Source: Chlorops oryzae
Lineage: Eukaryota; Arthropoda; Insecta; Diptera; Chloropidae
Direction: 5' to 3'
Length of the DNA: 64,000 bases
Assembly (NCBI GenBank): GCA_020466095.1
Contig: CM035808.1
Location: forward strand, 49,780,538 to 49,844,537
The notes under the pieces are model-generated. The model ran no database searches. It had not been told where the DNA came from and was given only the letters and a program-made list of their open reading frames with translations. Shown here piece by piece: positions 10,112-20,597 of this stretch (position 1 is its first letter; each line of letters opens with the position of its first letter). Both the position numbers and the translations under genes were made by a program.

Positions 10112-13100
10112 TTAATTCTCCATCCTTAGGCTCTTTATGAAGTTGGGCACTGTGGACGGTTTAAAGACGTTCCAAAATTTATAGGGGGCGATCATTGCGT
10201 CCCCAAAGTGGAACAGCCTGCGGCTGCTCAGTGAAGGGCAGTCGCAGAGAATGTGTTCTGGCGGGTCTTCGTCCATTTCACAGAATCGGCATGTTGATTC
10301 ATTAGAGAGGCCTATCTTTTTGAGATGATATCTCAATTTGCAGTGCCCCGTCAGGTATCCGGTTAGGATTTTTAGATCCTCTCTGCCAAGGCAGAGTAAT
10401 CTCTTTGAGACGTTTTCGTTGGGAGCGATGAATCTTTTAGCCTGCCTTTGACCTTTTGAGTTCATCCAGGATGCTTTAAGGCATCTTTGCTCCCAAATCC
10501 GAATAAGTTCTGCATTGTACGATTTCTGAAGAGTGCAGAAAGGCTCAGGGCCTATGAAGCACCTTTGAGCTCCTCGTTTTACGAGGCAATCAGCTCTTTC
10601 GTTTCCTTCGTGCCCTGCATGTCCTGGAACCCACCACAGTGCCACTTTGTTGTGACAGCTGAGTTGATTCAGGAGTTTATAGCAGCTGTCTACCATTGCA
10701 GATTTAACGTATGCGGCCTTCAGGGCCTTTAGTACAGCTTGGCTGTCAGACAGTATATGGATAGTGGTCCCTTTAGTCTTCCTTTTGAGACATTCTCGGA
10801 CACAGATTTCTATCGCATATAGTTCTGCCTGAAAGATGGTTGGGTAGTTTCCCATTGAGAGGGCTTTTTGGAACCTAGGTCCCATGATGCCCGCGCCCGT
10901 GCTTCCATCTTCAAGTTTGGATCCATCTGTGTACCAGATTTGCGAATCCTTGTCGAATTGGAGCAGGACGTTATTGAATTCCCCGCGTTCAGTGATGTTA
11001 ACTTCGAACCTGCGAGTTAGATACAGTTTTCTCTGTATGTTGTCTGGTATCTTCATAATTTGGTCGTCGAATACGTTTAAGAGTATCGAGAGGTGCCCTT
11101 GGAGATCTCCACTTTTTAGGCTTATGGTGTTGTGCAATCGAAGTGCGCTCGCCATTGCCTCTTTTTGGATTTGGATGGTAATTGGTGGGATGCCCGTTAT
11201 GACACCCAGTGCATCTGTGGGGCATGTTCTCATTGCCCCTGTGATGCCTCCGCATACCAGCCTATGGAGCTTCCCTAGTTTGTTCTCAGTGGTCCTTTGT
11301 CTGACCTTTGGCCACCAGATTAAAGCAGCATAGGTTATTATTGGTCTTACAACGCTTGAGTAGGACCAATATGTCATGCGCGGGGAGATACCCCAAGTTT
11401 TCCCATAAAGCCTTTGGCATATGAATAATGCTTTTGAGGCTTTATTGACAATATAGTCAATATGGGGGTTCCAGCTTAGCCTTTTGTCTAGGACTACTCC
11501 CAGATACGTAGCTTCGTCACTGAACTCTATTTGCTTGCCTGCGATGATGGGACTTTTAAGATTAATCTTAGTCCTTTTCGTGAAAGGCACAAGCTTTGTC
11601 TTGTTTGGGTGTATGGTAAGGCCCTTACCAGTACACCAGTTTATGACGAGCTCTAGGGCCGATTGCATTCGAGACGATATTGTACTATCGTCCCAGCCGG
11701 CCACGCATATGACCAAGTCATCTGCGTATCCTTGCGCTATAACGCCATGTTCGTTAAGTAGGTTTAGGAGGTCATCGATCACGATTATCCATAGTAGGGG
11801 AGAAAGTACTCCACCTTGAGGACAGCCTTTAGAGGCGTTGATGGACTGCTTCACCCCACCTAAATCACTACTTATTTCCCTGTTTTTCAACATGTGTAGA
11901 ATCCAGTTAGCTAGCAGGGGTGGTATAGCTTTTTGGTTCATAGCGGTTTCGATGGCACTGTAGGATGTGTTGTCGAAGGCCCCCGAGATGTCTATGAATG
12001 CACAGAGGGCTATGGTTTTTGCCTGTAGAGCCTTTTCTATGACAGTTGTCAGGCTATGAAGGGCAGTCACCGTTGACTTGCCCGGTTGGTAGGCAAATTG
12101 TGTTTTGTTCAGTGGGTAGTCTTTGAGACTATTACTTCTTATGTACTGATCAATGAGTTTTTCCATCGTTTTGATGAAAAAGGAACTGAGGCTTATAGGC
12201 CTAAATGCCTTTGGCGAGTGTTCATTTGCTTTCCCTGGCTTCGGGATGAACACTACCTTCGCTTCGTTCCAGTTTGATGGAATATAGGCCATCAGAAGAC
12301 TGGCTCTTAGTATCCTTACCAATTGTGTTAATATTATATCGGACCCCTGCTGAAGCAGACAAGGACGTATTCCGTCCGGGCCCGGGGATTTATATGGGCT
12401 GAAAGTGGATATAGCCCACTGTACCGTACGATGGTTAATTATTTTCCCCGCGAGACTTCTGGCTCTGCCATTTGCTGTATTTGGAATTACAGGCGTTTGG
12501 CATGAACGTAAAACCAGTGGTACGCAGCCAGGGAAGTGTGTTTCCAACAAGAGACTTCCTGTCTCGCATATCGATGAGGTATAACTACCATCTGGCCTCC
12601 TAAGGGTACTGAGGCCGTTTGAGTGATCTATCGCTATAGCCTTTTGGAGACGAAACATGTCAGGCAGGTTTGAGACCCTGCTACAGTGTTCTCTCCATGT
12701 GGCTCTTTTTGATTTCCTCAATTCTTTGTTGTAACTTGTGAGGGCAGCTTTGTAGGCGATCCAGTCGCCCGATCGCTTTGCCCTGTTAAAGAGCTTCCTG
12801 GTGAGACACCTGAGTTTTCCCAGTGTTTTGTTCCACCAGGGAACATCCCTATGCGCCTTCTTGGCTTTCAGCGGGCAGCTCTTTTCGAATGAGTGTTTGA
12901 GACTCTCTTGAAGAAGTATAGCCTCAGTCTCAAGCTCATCTGTCGAATCAATTTCGGACGATGAGCAGCTAGCTTTCTGTTCTAAGTAGAACCGAAAGCT
13001 GTCCCAGTTGGTTTTCTTTGGGTTGCGGTAAACTGCGAATTCCTCTGTAGGGACGTCAATGTCGAATCTTATATGCCTATGATCCGACATGGAGGCCTCT

Positions 13101-13744
13101 TTTGAGACGTGCCAGTTTGAGATAACGGACAATAAATTCAAGCTGCAGAGAGTTAAGTCTAGGACTTCCCCCCTTATTGCGTTAATGAATGTAGGTTCGT
13201 TACCCCGGTTTAGAATAGTTATATTTTTGTTTATAATATATTCCAAAAGAGACTCACCCCTCGAATTAGTGTCAGTACTTCCCCATGCCGTATGGTGAGC
13301 GTTCGCATCACATCCGACTAGCCATTTTAAGTTCCTTTCGCAGCAGTACTCCTGTAGGGCCGTAAGTTCCCTTGTGGGCATTTCAATGCTATCTCCTGGA
13401 AGGTAGGCTGACGCAAGTACTACCTCTTGTTCCCCTCTGAGCGTTGGGATCCTTGCTCTTACAGCTACTAGATCCTGTGAACAAAGCTCTGAAATGAGGA
13501 GATATTTAATGTTATTGTTCCTTAATAAGATTGCAGCCCTAGGTCTGCAGTGATTTTTGGCATATATTACCTTGCCATCGCTTGCGCTGAGACCCTTGAT
13601 TGTCCAAGAGTGAACCCATGGCTCCTGGATAAAGACTATATCCAGGACTTCGTTTGTGAACCTCCTGCATACTACGTCCGAGGCAGCCTTAGCATGATGG
13701 AGGTTCACTTGAAGGGCCTTTAGCTTGGGACGGAGCTTGGTCAT
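10112..13744 (-). CDS. Retrotransposon ORF2: endonuclease-reverse transcriptase-RNase H polyprotein
   Basis: 1210 aa, uninterrupted, typical size for the group. It nicks target DNA and primes reverse transcription of the element RNA on it. The apurinic-type endonuclease is at about 8-230 (E41 in IQEPW, D146/N148 in GCDANAHH, D221-H222 in MSDHRH). Reverse transcriptase spans about 490-760 (FIPKPGK, FRPISLSSF, D585 in AFIDISGAFD, GCPQGGVLSP, and YADD at 673-676). RNase H spans about 936-1055 (D940 in YTDGS, E974, D1000 in LSDSQ, D1052 in NERAD). A C-terminal CCHC-like knuckle sits at about 1152-1167 (CRFC...HILC). The start ATG overlaps the ORF1 stop as ATGA at 13,741-13,744, suggesting translation by termination-reinitiation. 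All key residues are present, so the copy may be competent. Confidence 0.95.
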   Translation of the reverse strand: MTKLRPKLKALQVNLHHAKAASDVVCRRFTNEVLDIVFIQEPWVHSWTIKGLSASDGKVIYAKNHCRPRAAILLRNNNIKYLLISELCSQDLVAVRARIPTLRGEQEVVLASAYLPGDSIEMPTRELTALQEYCCERNLKWLVGCDANAHHTAWGSTDTNSRGESLLEYIINKNITILNRGNEPTFINAIRGEVLDLTLCSLNLLSVISNWHVSKEASMSDHRHIRFDIDVPTEEFAVYRNPKKTNWDSFRFYLEQKASCSSSEIDSTDELETEAILLQESLKHSFEKSCPLKAKKAHRDVPWWNKTLGKLRCLTRKLFNRAKRSGDWIAYKAALTSYNKELRKSKRATWREHCSRVSNLPDMFRLQKAIAIDHSNGLSTLRRPDGSYTSSICETGSLLLETHFPGCVPLVLRSCQTPVIPNTANGRARSLAGKIINHRTVQWAISTFSPYKSPGPDGIRPCLLQQGSDIILTQLVRILRASLLMAYIPSNWNEAKVVFIPKPGKANEHSPKAFRPISLSSFFIKTMEKLIDQYIRSNSLKDYPLNKTQFAYQPGKSTVTALHSLTTVIEKALQAKTIALCAFIDISGAFDNTSYSAIETAMNQKAIPPLLANWILHMLKNREISSDLGGVKQSINASKGCPQGGVLSPLLWIIVIDDLLNLLNEHGVIAQGYADDLVICVAGWDDSTISSRMQSALELVINWCTGKGLTIHPNKTKLVPFTKRTKINLKSPIIAGKQIEFSDEATYLGVVLDKRLSWNPHIDYIVNKASKALFICQRLYGKTWGISPRMTYWSYSSVVRPIITYAALIWWPKVRQRTTENKLGKLHRLVCGGITGAMRTCPTDALGVITGIPPITIQIQKEAMASALRLHNTISLKSGDLQGHLSILLNVFDDQIMKIPDNIQRKLYLTRRFEVNITERGEFNNVLLQFDKDSQIWYTDGSKLEDGSTGAGIMGPRFQKALSMGNYPTIFQAELYAIEICVRECLKRKTKGTTIHILSDSQAVLKALKAAYVKSAMVDSCYKLLNQLSCHNKVALWWVPGHAGHEGNERADCLVKRGAQRCFIGPEPFCTLQKSYNAELIRIWEQRCLKASWMNSKGQRQAKRFIAPNENVSKRLLCLGREDLKILTGYLTGHCKLRYHLKKIGLSNESTCRFCEMDEDPPEHILCDCPSLSSRRLFHFGDAMIAPYKFWNVFKPSTVPNFIKSLRMEN

Positions 13745-15159
13745 TTTTGACCTTTAAAGGCGCGCTTGGCGACCTTTTTGCTCCTTCCGCTAGCCATGAC
13801 TCGCTCCTCTGCGGTCCTACCTCCACTTCTTCGCCCTGGGAATGGGTTCACTGGTGGGCGAAGAGGTAATCTGGAGGGAGGAGCCAATGAGGATGGGGTC
13901 GATGTCTGCGGAACCCTGGCCCTGCCCGATTCATTCTTAGTTACCGGAGCTTTATTTGTTCCCGAGCTCTTTGCGTCCTTTGAGCAGCATGGTTGCTCTG
14001 TGGCCGCATCCGTTACGGTACCTTCATCCTTCGGGTTGGCTTTGGATTTGGGATGAATTTTCGCCTTTCCAAAGCCGTAGTTGACCCTGCATTCTCTTTC
14101 AGACAGGGTCCGTGCTGATAACGGGTCAAGTGCCAGCGTTAGCTCAATTGCGGCGCCTCTCTGCGCCCTGTTGAGCACTCGCCAGTCGCTCACCCTGAGG
14201 CCGGTGTTCTGGCCTTGCACTAGGCTTAGGATATTCTCGTTCAAAGTTGTTGGCTTCTCCGGAAAATATCCTACGAAAATTTGCGGACGAGGCACCTCCT
14301 TCTCATCCACAAGGCGTAACTTTGCGTCCTTCCACGGCACAAGGGCTGAGACATTGTCTTTAAGCCATTTAGCCGTGTCCTCGTCTGCGCAGTTTACAGA
14401 AAGCCATCCCGGTCTAAAGGTACAGCCGTTGAAAGAGGGCTTCACAGACCCAGTTTTCAACTGCCGCACCCTGTCAAGGATGGCGTTCTGCAAAGAGCAC
14501 AGCTGAGAGGACGACCAAGTGCTCTCAGGGTAATCTGGTGGGACGATTCCCAGCCTTATACCCGTCGAGTGCTCTTTCCCCGTGTCTCTGGCGGCGGTTG
14601 GTCCCTTGGCCGGTGCAGCTTTCTTCCCGATTTGCTGCTTCCTGGCTGCGGATCTTGCATCCGGTGGTCCCATTAGCCTTTTGGGGGTGTTTTGCGGTGG
14701 CGTAGACATTGAGCCTTCAGAGCGGTCTCTTTTCTTCGCCGCTTGCAAGATGTTGGCCATCTCTTTTTTGCCATCAGCCATTGGCAGCTCAGCTAGCCTT
14801 TTGGCGTCGTCCTGGCATAGTCCCTTGGACATGTAGAACTTGAGACGTCTGCGCTTCGCCCCAGATAGTCTCTCAGGCCCAGCTCTTCTGTCCTCCGTTC
14901 TAGCATTTTTAGATGGGGAGGATAACAGTGCATCCTCCTCATCTGTGGGAATTTGCTCATCCTGCCCGGTTGGATCGAGATCCATTTGGGTAGGTTGAGC
15001 TCCCGTTGGGGGTCGCTCCTGACCGGTTGGAGTGGTCTCCATGTGGTCGGCTGCGATCTCCATTGGTGCATCGACTCCAGTGGGCAAGGACTGCCCTTCG
15101 GAATCTGCTGCAGTTGGTTGCACGAGTGCATTTTTGTTTAAAAATTTAAAGGTTTCCAT
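13741..15159 (-). CDS. Retrotransposon ORF1 protein (RNA-binding/chaperone role expected)
   Basis: 472 aa from the ATG at 15,159 (METFKFLNKN). The open frame extends upstream to a GTG, but the ATG is the natural start. The N-terminal 90 residues are acidic and Pro/Thr-rich with repeated PTG/PTGQ words. A basic stretch (SGAKRRRLKFYMSKG) follows. Residues around 235-380 form a globular part (STWSSSQLCSLQ, PGWLSVNCADEDTAKWLKD, RPQIFVGYFP) resembling the domain I know as DUF4780 in insect retroelement ORF1s; that name is from memory. The tail is Ser/Pro/Arg-rich and basic. No CCHC knuckles are evident. ORF1 proteins of this class coat element RNA. Its TGA overlaps the ORF2 start. Confidence 0.85.
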   Translation of the reverse strand: METFKFLNKNALVQPTAADSEGQSLPTGVDAPMEIAADHMETTPTGQERPPTGAQPTQMDLDPTGQDEQIPTDEEDALLSSPSKNARTEDRRAGPERLSGAKRRRLKFYMSKGLCQDDAKRLAELPMADGKKEMANILQAAKKRDRSEGSMSTPPQNTPKRLMGPPDARSAARKQQIGKKAAPAKGPTAARDTGKEHSTGIRLGIVPPDYPESTWSSSQLCSLQNAILDRVRQLKTGSVKPSFNGCTFRPGWLSVNCADEDTAKWLKDNVSALVPWKDAKLRLVDEKEVPRPQIFVGYFPEKPTTLNENILSLVQGQNTGLRVSDWRVLNRAQRGAAIELTLALDPLSARTLSERECRVNYGFGKAKIHPKSKANPKDEGTVTDAATEQPCCSKDAKSSGTNKAPVTKNESGRARVPQTSTPSSLAPPSRLPLRPPVNPFPGRRSGGRTAEERVMASGRSKKVAKRAFKGQK

Positions 15160-16812
15160 ACAAGGTCCCACGAGTAATGAGGAATTACAGAAGGTCACCC
15201 GGAGTAGAGCCTCTTGCCCCGGGAAGGCGAACTTTTATAAAACCAGAGGTCGCCATGTTCTGGAGTACACCGTTAATGAAGCAGTAACGTTGCGACATTC
15301 ATCCTGAGAGCACGGTTCGATTGACACCTATAGGATTCCGGGTTTTATCGAGTTGTCCTCTCTAGATCCGCCATATTTAGCATTGCTTCACGTCTTCCAC
15401 GAGAAGGTACCCGCTGCTGGAGACAGGAGGCGCCTTCAAGGGGAAGACGTAGAATCCGCAGGGGCACCTCTAGCAGGGTGTGACTCTTCGCCACGTATGG
15501 TCGGTCTTAGGGCGTTGACAACTCCCTCTGGCTCATCAGCCATGCCTACTTATAGACATGACCAATGAGTCTTAGCCCCCACCTATTCCGTATACATCAA
15601 TCAACAATTTCGAAAATAATACCAGAAGTGCTTGATGCAATTTGGTTGGCTTTGAAAAATGAATACGTTAAAGTAAATGTTTTAATTTGTGTACCGCACT
15701 TATAGTTCAAAAGCACTGTGTTACTGTTTGCGATACGTTTTCATGGCAATTTTTTTCTTCAGTTTCCTTCTTCGCAAGAAGAATGGGGAATTGTGGCTGA
15801 CACATTCAACCAGTGGAACTATCCAAATTGCATCGGTGCCATTGATGGCAAACATGTCGTAATGTGCGCTCCTTCAAACTCTGGTAGCATATATTATAAC
15901 TATAAACATACGCATAGCATTGTTTTGTTGGCAATTTGTGACGGAAACTACAAATTCATTTATATTGATGCTGGTGTTAATGGTCGTATTTCAGATGGAG
16001 GGATTTTCAAAAATTGCTCTTTCGCAAAAGCTCTCGAGCGTGTTTCATTACACCTACCAGCGCCGCAACCCCTGCGAGGCAGAAATGTCATTATTCCACA
16101 TGTCCTTGTTGCGGATGATGCTTTTGCGTTGAAGCCAAACATAATGAAACCATTCTTAGGTCACGGTCTTCCAACATCTCAAAGAATTTTTAATTATAGG
16201 CTCTCGCGTGCTCGTCGCTGTATAGAAAATGCATTTGGAATAATCTCATCGCAATTTCGAGTTTTTAAGTCGCCAATAATACTCGATGCTGCTAAAACCC
16301 GAAAAATAATATTAGCCTGCTGTGCTTTACATAATTTTCTAATTACGAAACATGCTGAAAAGAACGCGCTTCTTGGTACCGCCGATAAATTTAAACAGGT
16401 GAACAGTTTAATAGAAGGATCACTTTCAGGGAGACAAGAAAATGCAGAGCAAACCATGTATCCTTTAGAACGTATTGCACCCAGACATGAATCAGAAGAT
16501 GCAAAAAAAGTGAGGCAAGAGTTTGAAGCATACTTTATGTCAACTGATGGAGAAGTGACATGGCAATTTAAACACATTTAATACTTGTATTTTATTTTTA
16601 GCATAACATAATTTTGTTAATTCATTTTCTTAAATAAATAGCAGATTTTATTTGAAGACTTACAATATTTATGTTATTAAATTCATATTTCAGCACTTCA
16701 ATGTTCTCAATTGTCGTCCGATGAATTCAAAATTATAGTGTAATCAGCACATTTAGGTTCCTAAGAATCAGTAAAGCAAAACATAAAATAAAGAAAGGAT
16801 GAGTGACAAAAG

Positions 16813-17584
16813 TTAGAAAACTATGAATTCAATTTTATTTACATTATCGATAGATTCCCACAGTACTTGTAATAGACGTCGTTGTGTGCATTCGCGGCAC
16901 GTATCATCCTTAATTTTTCGCAGATTCAAGGCTAAGTAATTTGTAAGAACTTGAACGTCATCCAGAGCTTCTTTTGGTTGTTGCAAACGATTAATAACAG
17001 CTTTCATTCCAGAAACAAGGAGTTCGTTTTTTTCTTTGTTGTCCGTTTCACTGTCATCCTTCCGCTTACGTTTTGCAATGCCACTTCCAGTTGGTGGTGA
17101 TGAATCATTTTCTGTGCCTGTTTGCGTAACATCCAATTCTTCTACGAAGAACAAATTACTTTCTGATTGTACACGTTGTTCTGATTCTGTGGACCCAACA
17201 AATGCCATATTTTTGTAAAATTTCCAGTGAGGTTGTGTTGAAGCACTTTGACCGGATTTGGTTTTTTTCGCATATGACAGTATATTGCGATATGAAGCAC
17301 GCAGGCTATTTTCCAGTAAGTTGGTCGACTTCGATAGTATTATCAAATGTTATTGCGATTTCGCGCCATGCAGATTCACGTTTGATCCTGTTTTTGTGTT
17401 CCTCATCACCGGCATTCCAAATACATGGACGAGTCTCGACTTCGGAAATTAGTTTGACTACATCCGTATCGGCCCAAGTATGTTTTATTTTCTGTCGATA
17501 CTGCTTTCGTCTTTTCAGAGGAGCTCCTCTACCTTCATTTGGTACCTCGACGATAATCTCCTCCTCGCTTATACAGGAAGACAT
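16813..17584 (-). pseudogene. Harbinger-1 MADF-type DNA-binding protein, frameshifted
   Basis: The second protein of Harbinger elements, which helps the transposase bind and enter the nucleus. The start ATG at 17,584 (MSSCISEEEIIVEV) is preferred over an upstream TTG. A MADF domain is visible: DVVKLISEVETRPCIWN, then RESAWREIAITF, then NSLRASYRNILSYAKKTKSG and HWKFYKNMAFV. Between IEVDQL and NSLRASY the frame changes (near 17,306-17,312), so this copy is broken. The C-terminal half has a KRKRKDD basic motif and a conserved-looking tail ending NKIEFIVF. It converges on the transposase gene, stop to stop across about 230 bp. Confidence 0.8.
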
Positions 17585-18474
17585 ATTTTTCAATTATTTT
17601 TCCAAAAGCGACTTTATTTTTTCGATCCCTCTTCCAATTTACATAAAATTGCTATAGATATGTATCTATATCGATTGAACATTCATGCTTCAAAAGTATC
17701 GATGATTTACTTCGATACAGGAACTTATGAACCTATTTTAAAATAAATTTATATTTATTTATTTGTTTATGTCAGTTGCTCTCACTGTCGGGCATCAGGT
17801 CAGTGCATTTCGTTATTTCTATTTTTAGAAATTGTTGTAGTTTTTGGCCAATTTCAGAAAAATTTAAACAAATTTTACTTAAAACTGACAAATGTGGAAA
17901 GCCGATGCTATCGATTTCGAACCAAGCTATAAAGTTCATCTTCAGGCATTTCTACCTCAAATATAATATTATATAATATGCATAAATTTTAAAACATTGG
18001 ATGTGTGAATAAATGAGCAAAAGATAGAACTAGCAAAATTCATAAAAATTTGATGAAATTTTATGCAAATTGTATGAAATTTGCTAGTTTTAGCTTTTGC
18101 TTATTTTTTATTCACAACACGCGATACTCTATATTCATTCATATGTGAGAAAACACCGATGTTGCCTGGCAAGAAAGATACTTTGAATCGGACGTCGATT
18201 AATTTTTTTCAATCGAAATCTCTAAAACTAAAAGTAATGACAGTATTTAAACATTTGCCTAAACTGTGTTCTAACCTCACACAAAAAAACAAATGTTCAG
18301 CAGATTGTACTGTATGAGGAAACAGTTTCACGTGTACATATTTTTACAAAATGTTTGTGCAGTTGAAATTTGGGTTGATTACAATACGCGTGCAACGCAC
18401 ACATTTTATTTGTAAAATATTGTAGGAATTATTTTGAGCAAACAAATTATTCGTCGATTTTATTTATCCTTAAA

Positions 18475-19463
18475 ATGTTCTTAAAACTAATTTTTCTTAA
18501 ACAGCATATTAAAAATAAAATGCTGCTAAAAAACTGTTTATTCATTTACGCCTTTTTGCTCTGTATTAACAAAAGTACAGATATCGATAACAAAGTACAA
18601 AAAGTACTTTTTTTCTATTTTTCTGGGCGCAGAAAATTGGACAAAAGAGGACAAGGTTTGTTTAAAACTTATTGGCGAAGACATCACTTTTATCCTATTT
18701 GTTTTTTGGAATTAATTCAGCATTTGGTGCGTGAAAAGGTTAAAATAATAGAGAGCAAAAATACTGACACGAACACAAACAAACTTAAAAAGGAAGGATG
18801 GAAAGCAATCACTGAAAGTTTCAACATGATGGCCAGTGCGCAAAGAAGTTGCGCTCAACTTAAGTGTCAATGGGCGGTTATTAAAATGAACGCCAAAAAA
18901 AGAAAATTCTTATCAAAAGCGGGAGCTTTTCAAAACCGGTGGAGGGAATACGGTTGAGCAAAAAGAATTAACTGCTGATGACATTCGCGCATGGCTACCG
19001 GAGGAATTTGAAATCGATACCAACGAGTTCGATTGTGACCAATTCAACGGCGAATCTATCAAAATTTCTTGAGTCCACAAATTATGATATTGATAATTCA
19101 ACTGTAATCCAAACACCTGATGTACCAATGGAGAAGCCGCAGATCGATAATGAAACGACTGAAAAAGAGCATTCAAATATTTTTTTTAAAAATCGCAAAA
19201 GACGTGCAAACAATATTGAAGTAAAGTCAATTTCAAACGAATCGATAAGTGCTATTGCAGAAATGGAAACAAAATGTCGTTTAGAGCTTCACCAAATTCA
19301 AATCGCAGCCGAAAGGAAAAAATTGGAGCTTTTTGAATTACAAATTGAAATCGAGCGTAAGCGATCTATGAACGTAGACCTAGAATGTGAACTTTTACAC
19401 GAAAAGCTCAAAATATTTAAGAAGCCTAATTCGAAGTGCAGCATGCATAGTGATTTTTATTAA
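18475..19463 (+). pseudogene. Harbinger-2 Myb/SANT-like (zeste-like) DNA-binding protein, decayed
   Basis: Two frames separated by a stop. The first (18,475-18,957) contains LIQHLVREKVKIIESKNTD, KKEGWKAITESFNMM and RSCAQLKCQWAVIKMNAKK, the tryptophan-bearing Myb/SANT-like fold of insect Harbinger accessory proteins and of zeste-like factors. The second (18,978-19,463) is a C-terminal coiled coil rich in E/K/L (AEMETKCRLELHQIQIAAER onward). The upstream NWTKEDK-type start of the domain sits in another frame near 18,640, so at least two frameshifts are present. It is convergent with the transposase relic, whose stop lies 6 bp away. The family is supported; the exact domain name is less certain. 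Confidence 0.7.
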
Positions 19464-19469
19464 TATTCA

Positions 19470-20516
19470 CTAAAAGTACTTTTCAATAAAAGAACGTAAT
19501 ATAAAGTTATCTCTGCCTCTTGATCGTCCCTCTGCTTGGTTGAAATCTTCATCCGTTTGCTCTGCCTCTGATGATTTATATGCATCGTCGTCATCATCTG
19601 GAATAGGTTCCTTTTCCTCAATTGCAATATTATGAAGCACAGCAAGAGCAACAATTAGTATTTTTGCATTAGCTAGTGAAATGCGCAGAGCATCCATAAA
19701 GCAACGGAAACGTTGTTTTAATACACCGAAGCATCTTTCAATTGTGTTCCTAGTCGAGATATGGGCAGCGTTATTTCTTTGTTCCTTCACAGATTCAGGC
19801 CTGAGTAAAGGTGTGAAGAGGTAGCTAGTTTGCTTGTAACCAGAGTCCCCAAGCAAGCGCCTTTTGAAGCGGTTTTCAACGAATTCTTGTTTAAGTTTTA
19901 ACTCGTTAAATATTCGGCTGTCATGCGGCTACCTCTCCATCTGGCCACAACATTTTGAATTTTAAGGTGTGCGTCGCATACCATTTGTACGTTAAGAGAA
20001 TAATAACCTTTTCGATTGATATAGTACTGCGACGAATCGAATGTGGGTACAATCTATAGCGCCAATTACAGATGGAAAGTTCCGTATATTTTTAAAGTCC
20101 TTCATCTTCAATGTCTCTTCCTCCAAGTTTTGTGGCATCTTTATAAAATCGATTGCATGCTTCGCCAATGCCCGAGAAACTCTTGCACAAATACGACCTA
20201 CAGTAGGTTGGCTTAGTCCGTGTATATCACCAGCATCGTCTTGAATTTCTCGTCTTCCCCAGCATCGCAAAGCAGTAAGGACCTGTAAATGAGACGAAGT
20301 CCCAGTACCTCTTCCACTAAGTTTCAAATCGGCCTTTATCATGTTGAAAATCCTGTTCACAACACGCTTACAAAATCGGTATTTGTTCCGGAAGTTAATG
20401 TCATGCAAATCCATAGGATTTCCACGTTCTTTATACGTTTTTGCACGTCGCAAAATGTTCTCCTGTCCGTTATTAGCAATATCATCAATTAACTGGATTG
20501 CCATAATAGAATTCAT
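19470..20516 (-). pseudogene. Harbinger-2 transposase (HARBI1-like), broken
   Basis: Starts at ATG 20,516. The N-terminal frame runs NSIMAIQLIDDI, YRFCKRVVNRIFNMIKADL, SSHLQVLTALRCWG, GLSQPTVGRICARVSRAL to FPSVIGAIDCTHIRF, which includes the first catalytic Asp. The middle (19,857-19,991) has frameshifts and a small loss, but VQMVCDAHLKIQNVVARWRG and HDSRIF, carrying the second Asp, can still be read. The C-terminal frame 19,470-19,856 starts LGDSGYKQTSYLFTPLLRPE and contains STRNTIERCFGVLKQRF with the third acidic residue, ending in an acidic DDDDD stretch. Clearly a PIF/Harbinger nuclease, clearly inactive. Confidence 0.85.
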
Positions 20517-20597
20517 TTTTTTTATTAAATTTTTATTACTTAAAATGCTGATAAAAAAGCCCAGTCCCTATTTTAAATATTGACATTTTAAGAACAC

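Larger units (their letters stand above)
10033..15579 (-). mobile_element. Full-length non-LTR retrotransposon (Loa/I group, APE + RT + RNase H)
   Basis: About 5.55 kb, transcribed on the minus strand, flanked by a 14-bp duplication CACCTATTCCGTAT (10,019-10,032 and 15,580-15,593). The 3' end is a short run of TAA/ATT units at 10,033-10,051, as in I-type elements that end in (TAA)n rather than poly(A). The 5' UTR occupies about 15,160-15,579. Two overlapping open frames, ORF1 and ORF2, are both intact. The element is clearly richer in G+C than its surroundings, a compositional island. The RNase H domain excludes Jockey and R1 types; I favour Loa, with I-clade relatives as the alternative. Confidence 0.92.
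9646..16581 (+). pseudogene. Harbinger-1 transposase (DDE_Tnp_4/HARBI1-like), interrupted pseudogene
   Basis: Nuclease-type transposase of PIF/Harbinger elements. It starts at ATG 9646 (MKMDSNNFRNDDDETT). Two 1-nt shifts near 9830 and 9850 precede RMTDENFVYLLNLLKPFIE and PAGERLALTLHFLSTG. The gene is then split by the Loa-like element. After removing the insert and one copy of its 14-bp duplication the frame continues LFRIHQSTISKIIPE to EYVK at 15,672. A 90-bp GT-AG intron (15,673-15,762) fits before FPSSQEEWG. The last exon, 15,763-16,581, is open and retains the acidic triad: GAIDGKH, NGRISDGGIF and CIENAFGI. A polyadenylation-type AATAAA lies about 50 bp downstream. The frameshifts and the insertion make the whole gene inactive, although the catalytic exon looks well preserved. 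Confidence 0.88.
9419..18464. mobile_element. PIF/Harbinger element 1 (right end lost), carrying a Loa-like insertion
   Basis: The left terminus is AGGTGAGATGACACTACGTG, directly after TAA. The same terminus, inverted at the other end, bounds the MITE at 55,360-56,055. The element encodes a Harbinger transposase (+) and a MADF protein (-), arranged convergently, as is usual in this superfamily. Its right subterminal region (about 18,290-18,464) matches the MITE's right side (CAGCAGATTGTACTGTATG) up to TTATTCGTCGATTT, then stops. About 95 bp including the right terminus are gone, replaced by Harbinger element 2. Target duplications of TWA type are characteristic of the superfamily. Region 17,600-18,290 is non-coding. 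Confidence 0.8.

Noticed and set aside
10487..15307. Numerous plus-strand open frames
   Set aside because: They are antisense shadows of the retrotransposon ORF1 and ORF2, whose motifs are complete on the minus strand.
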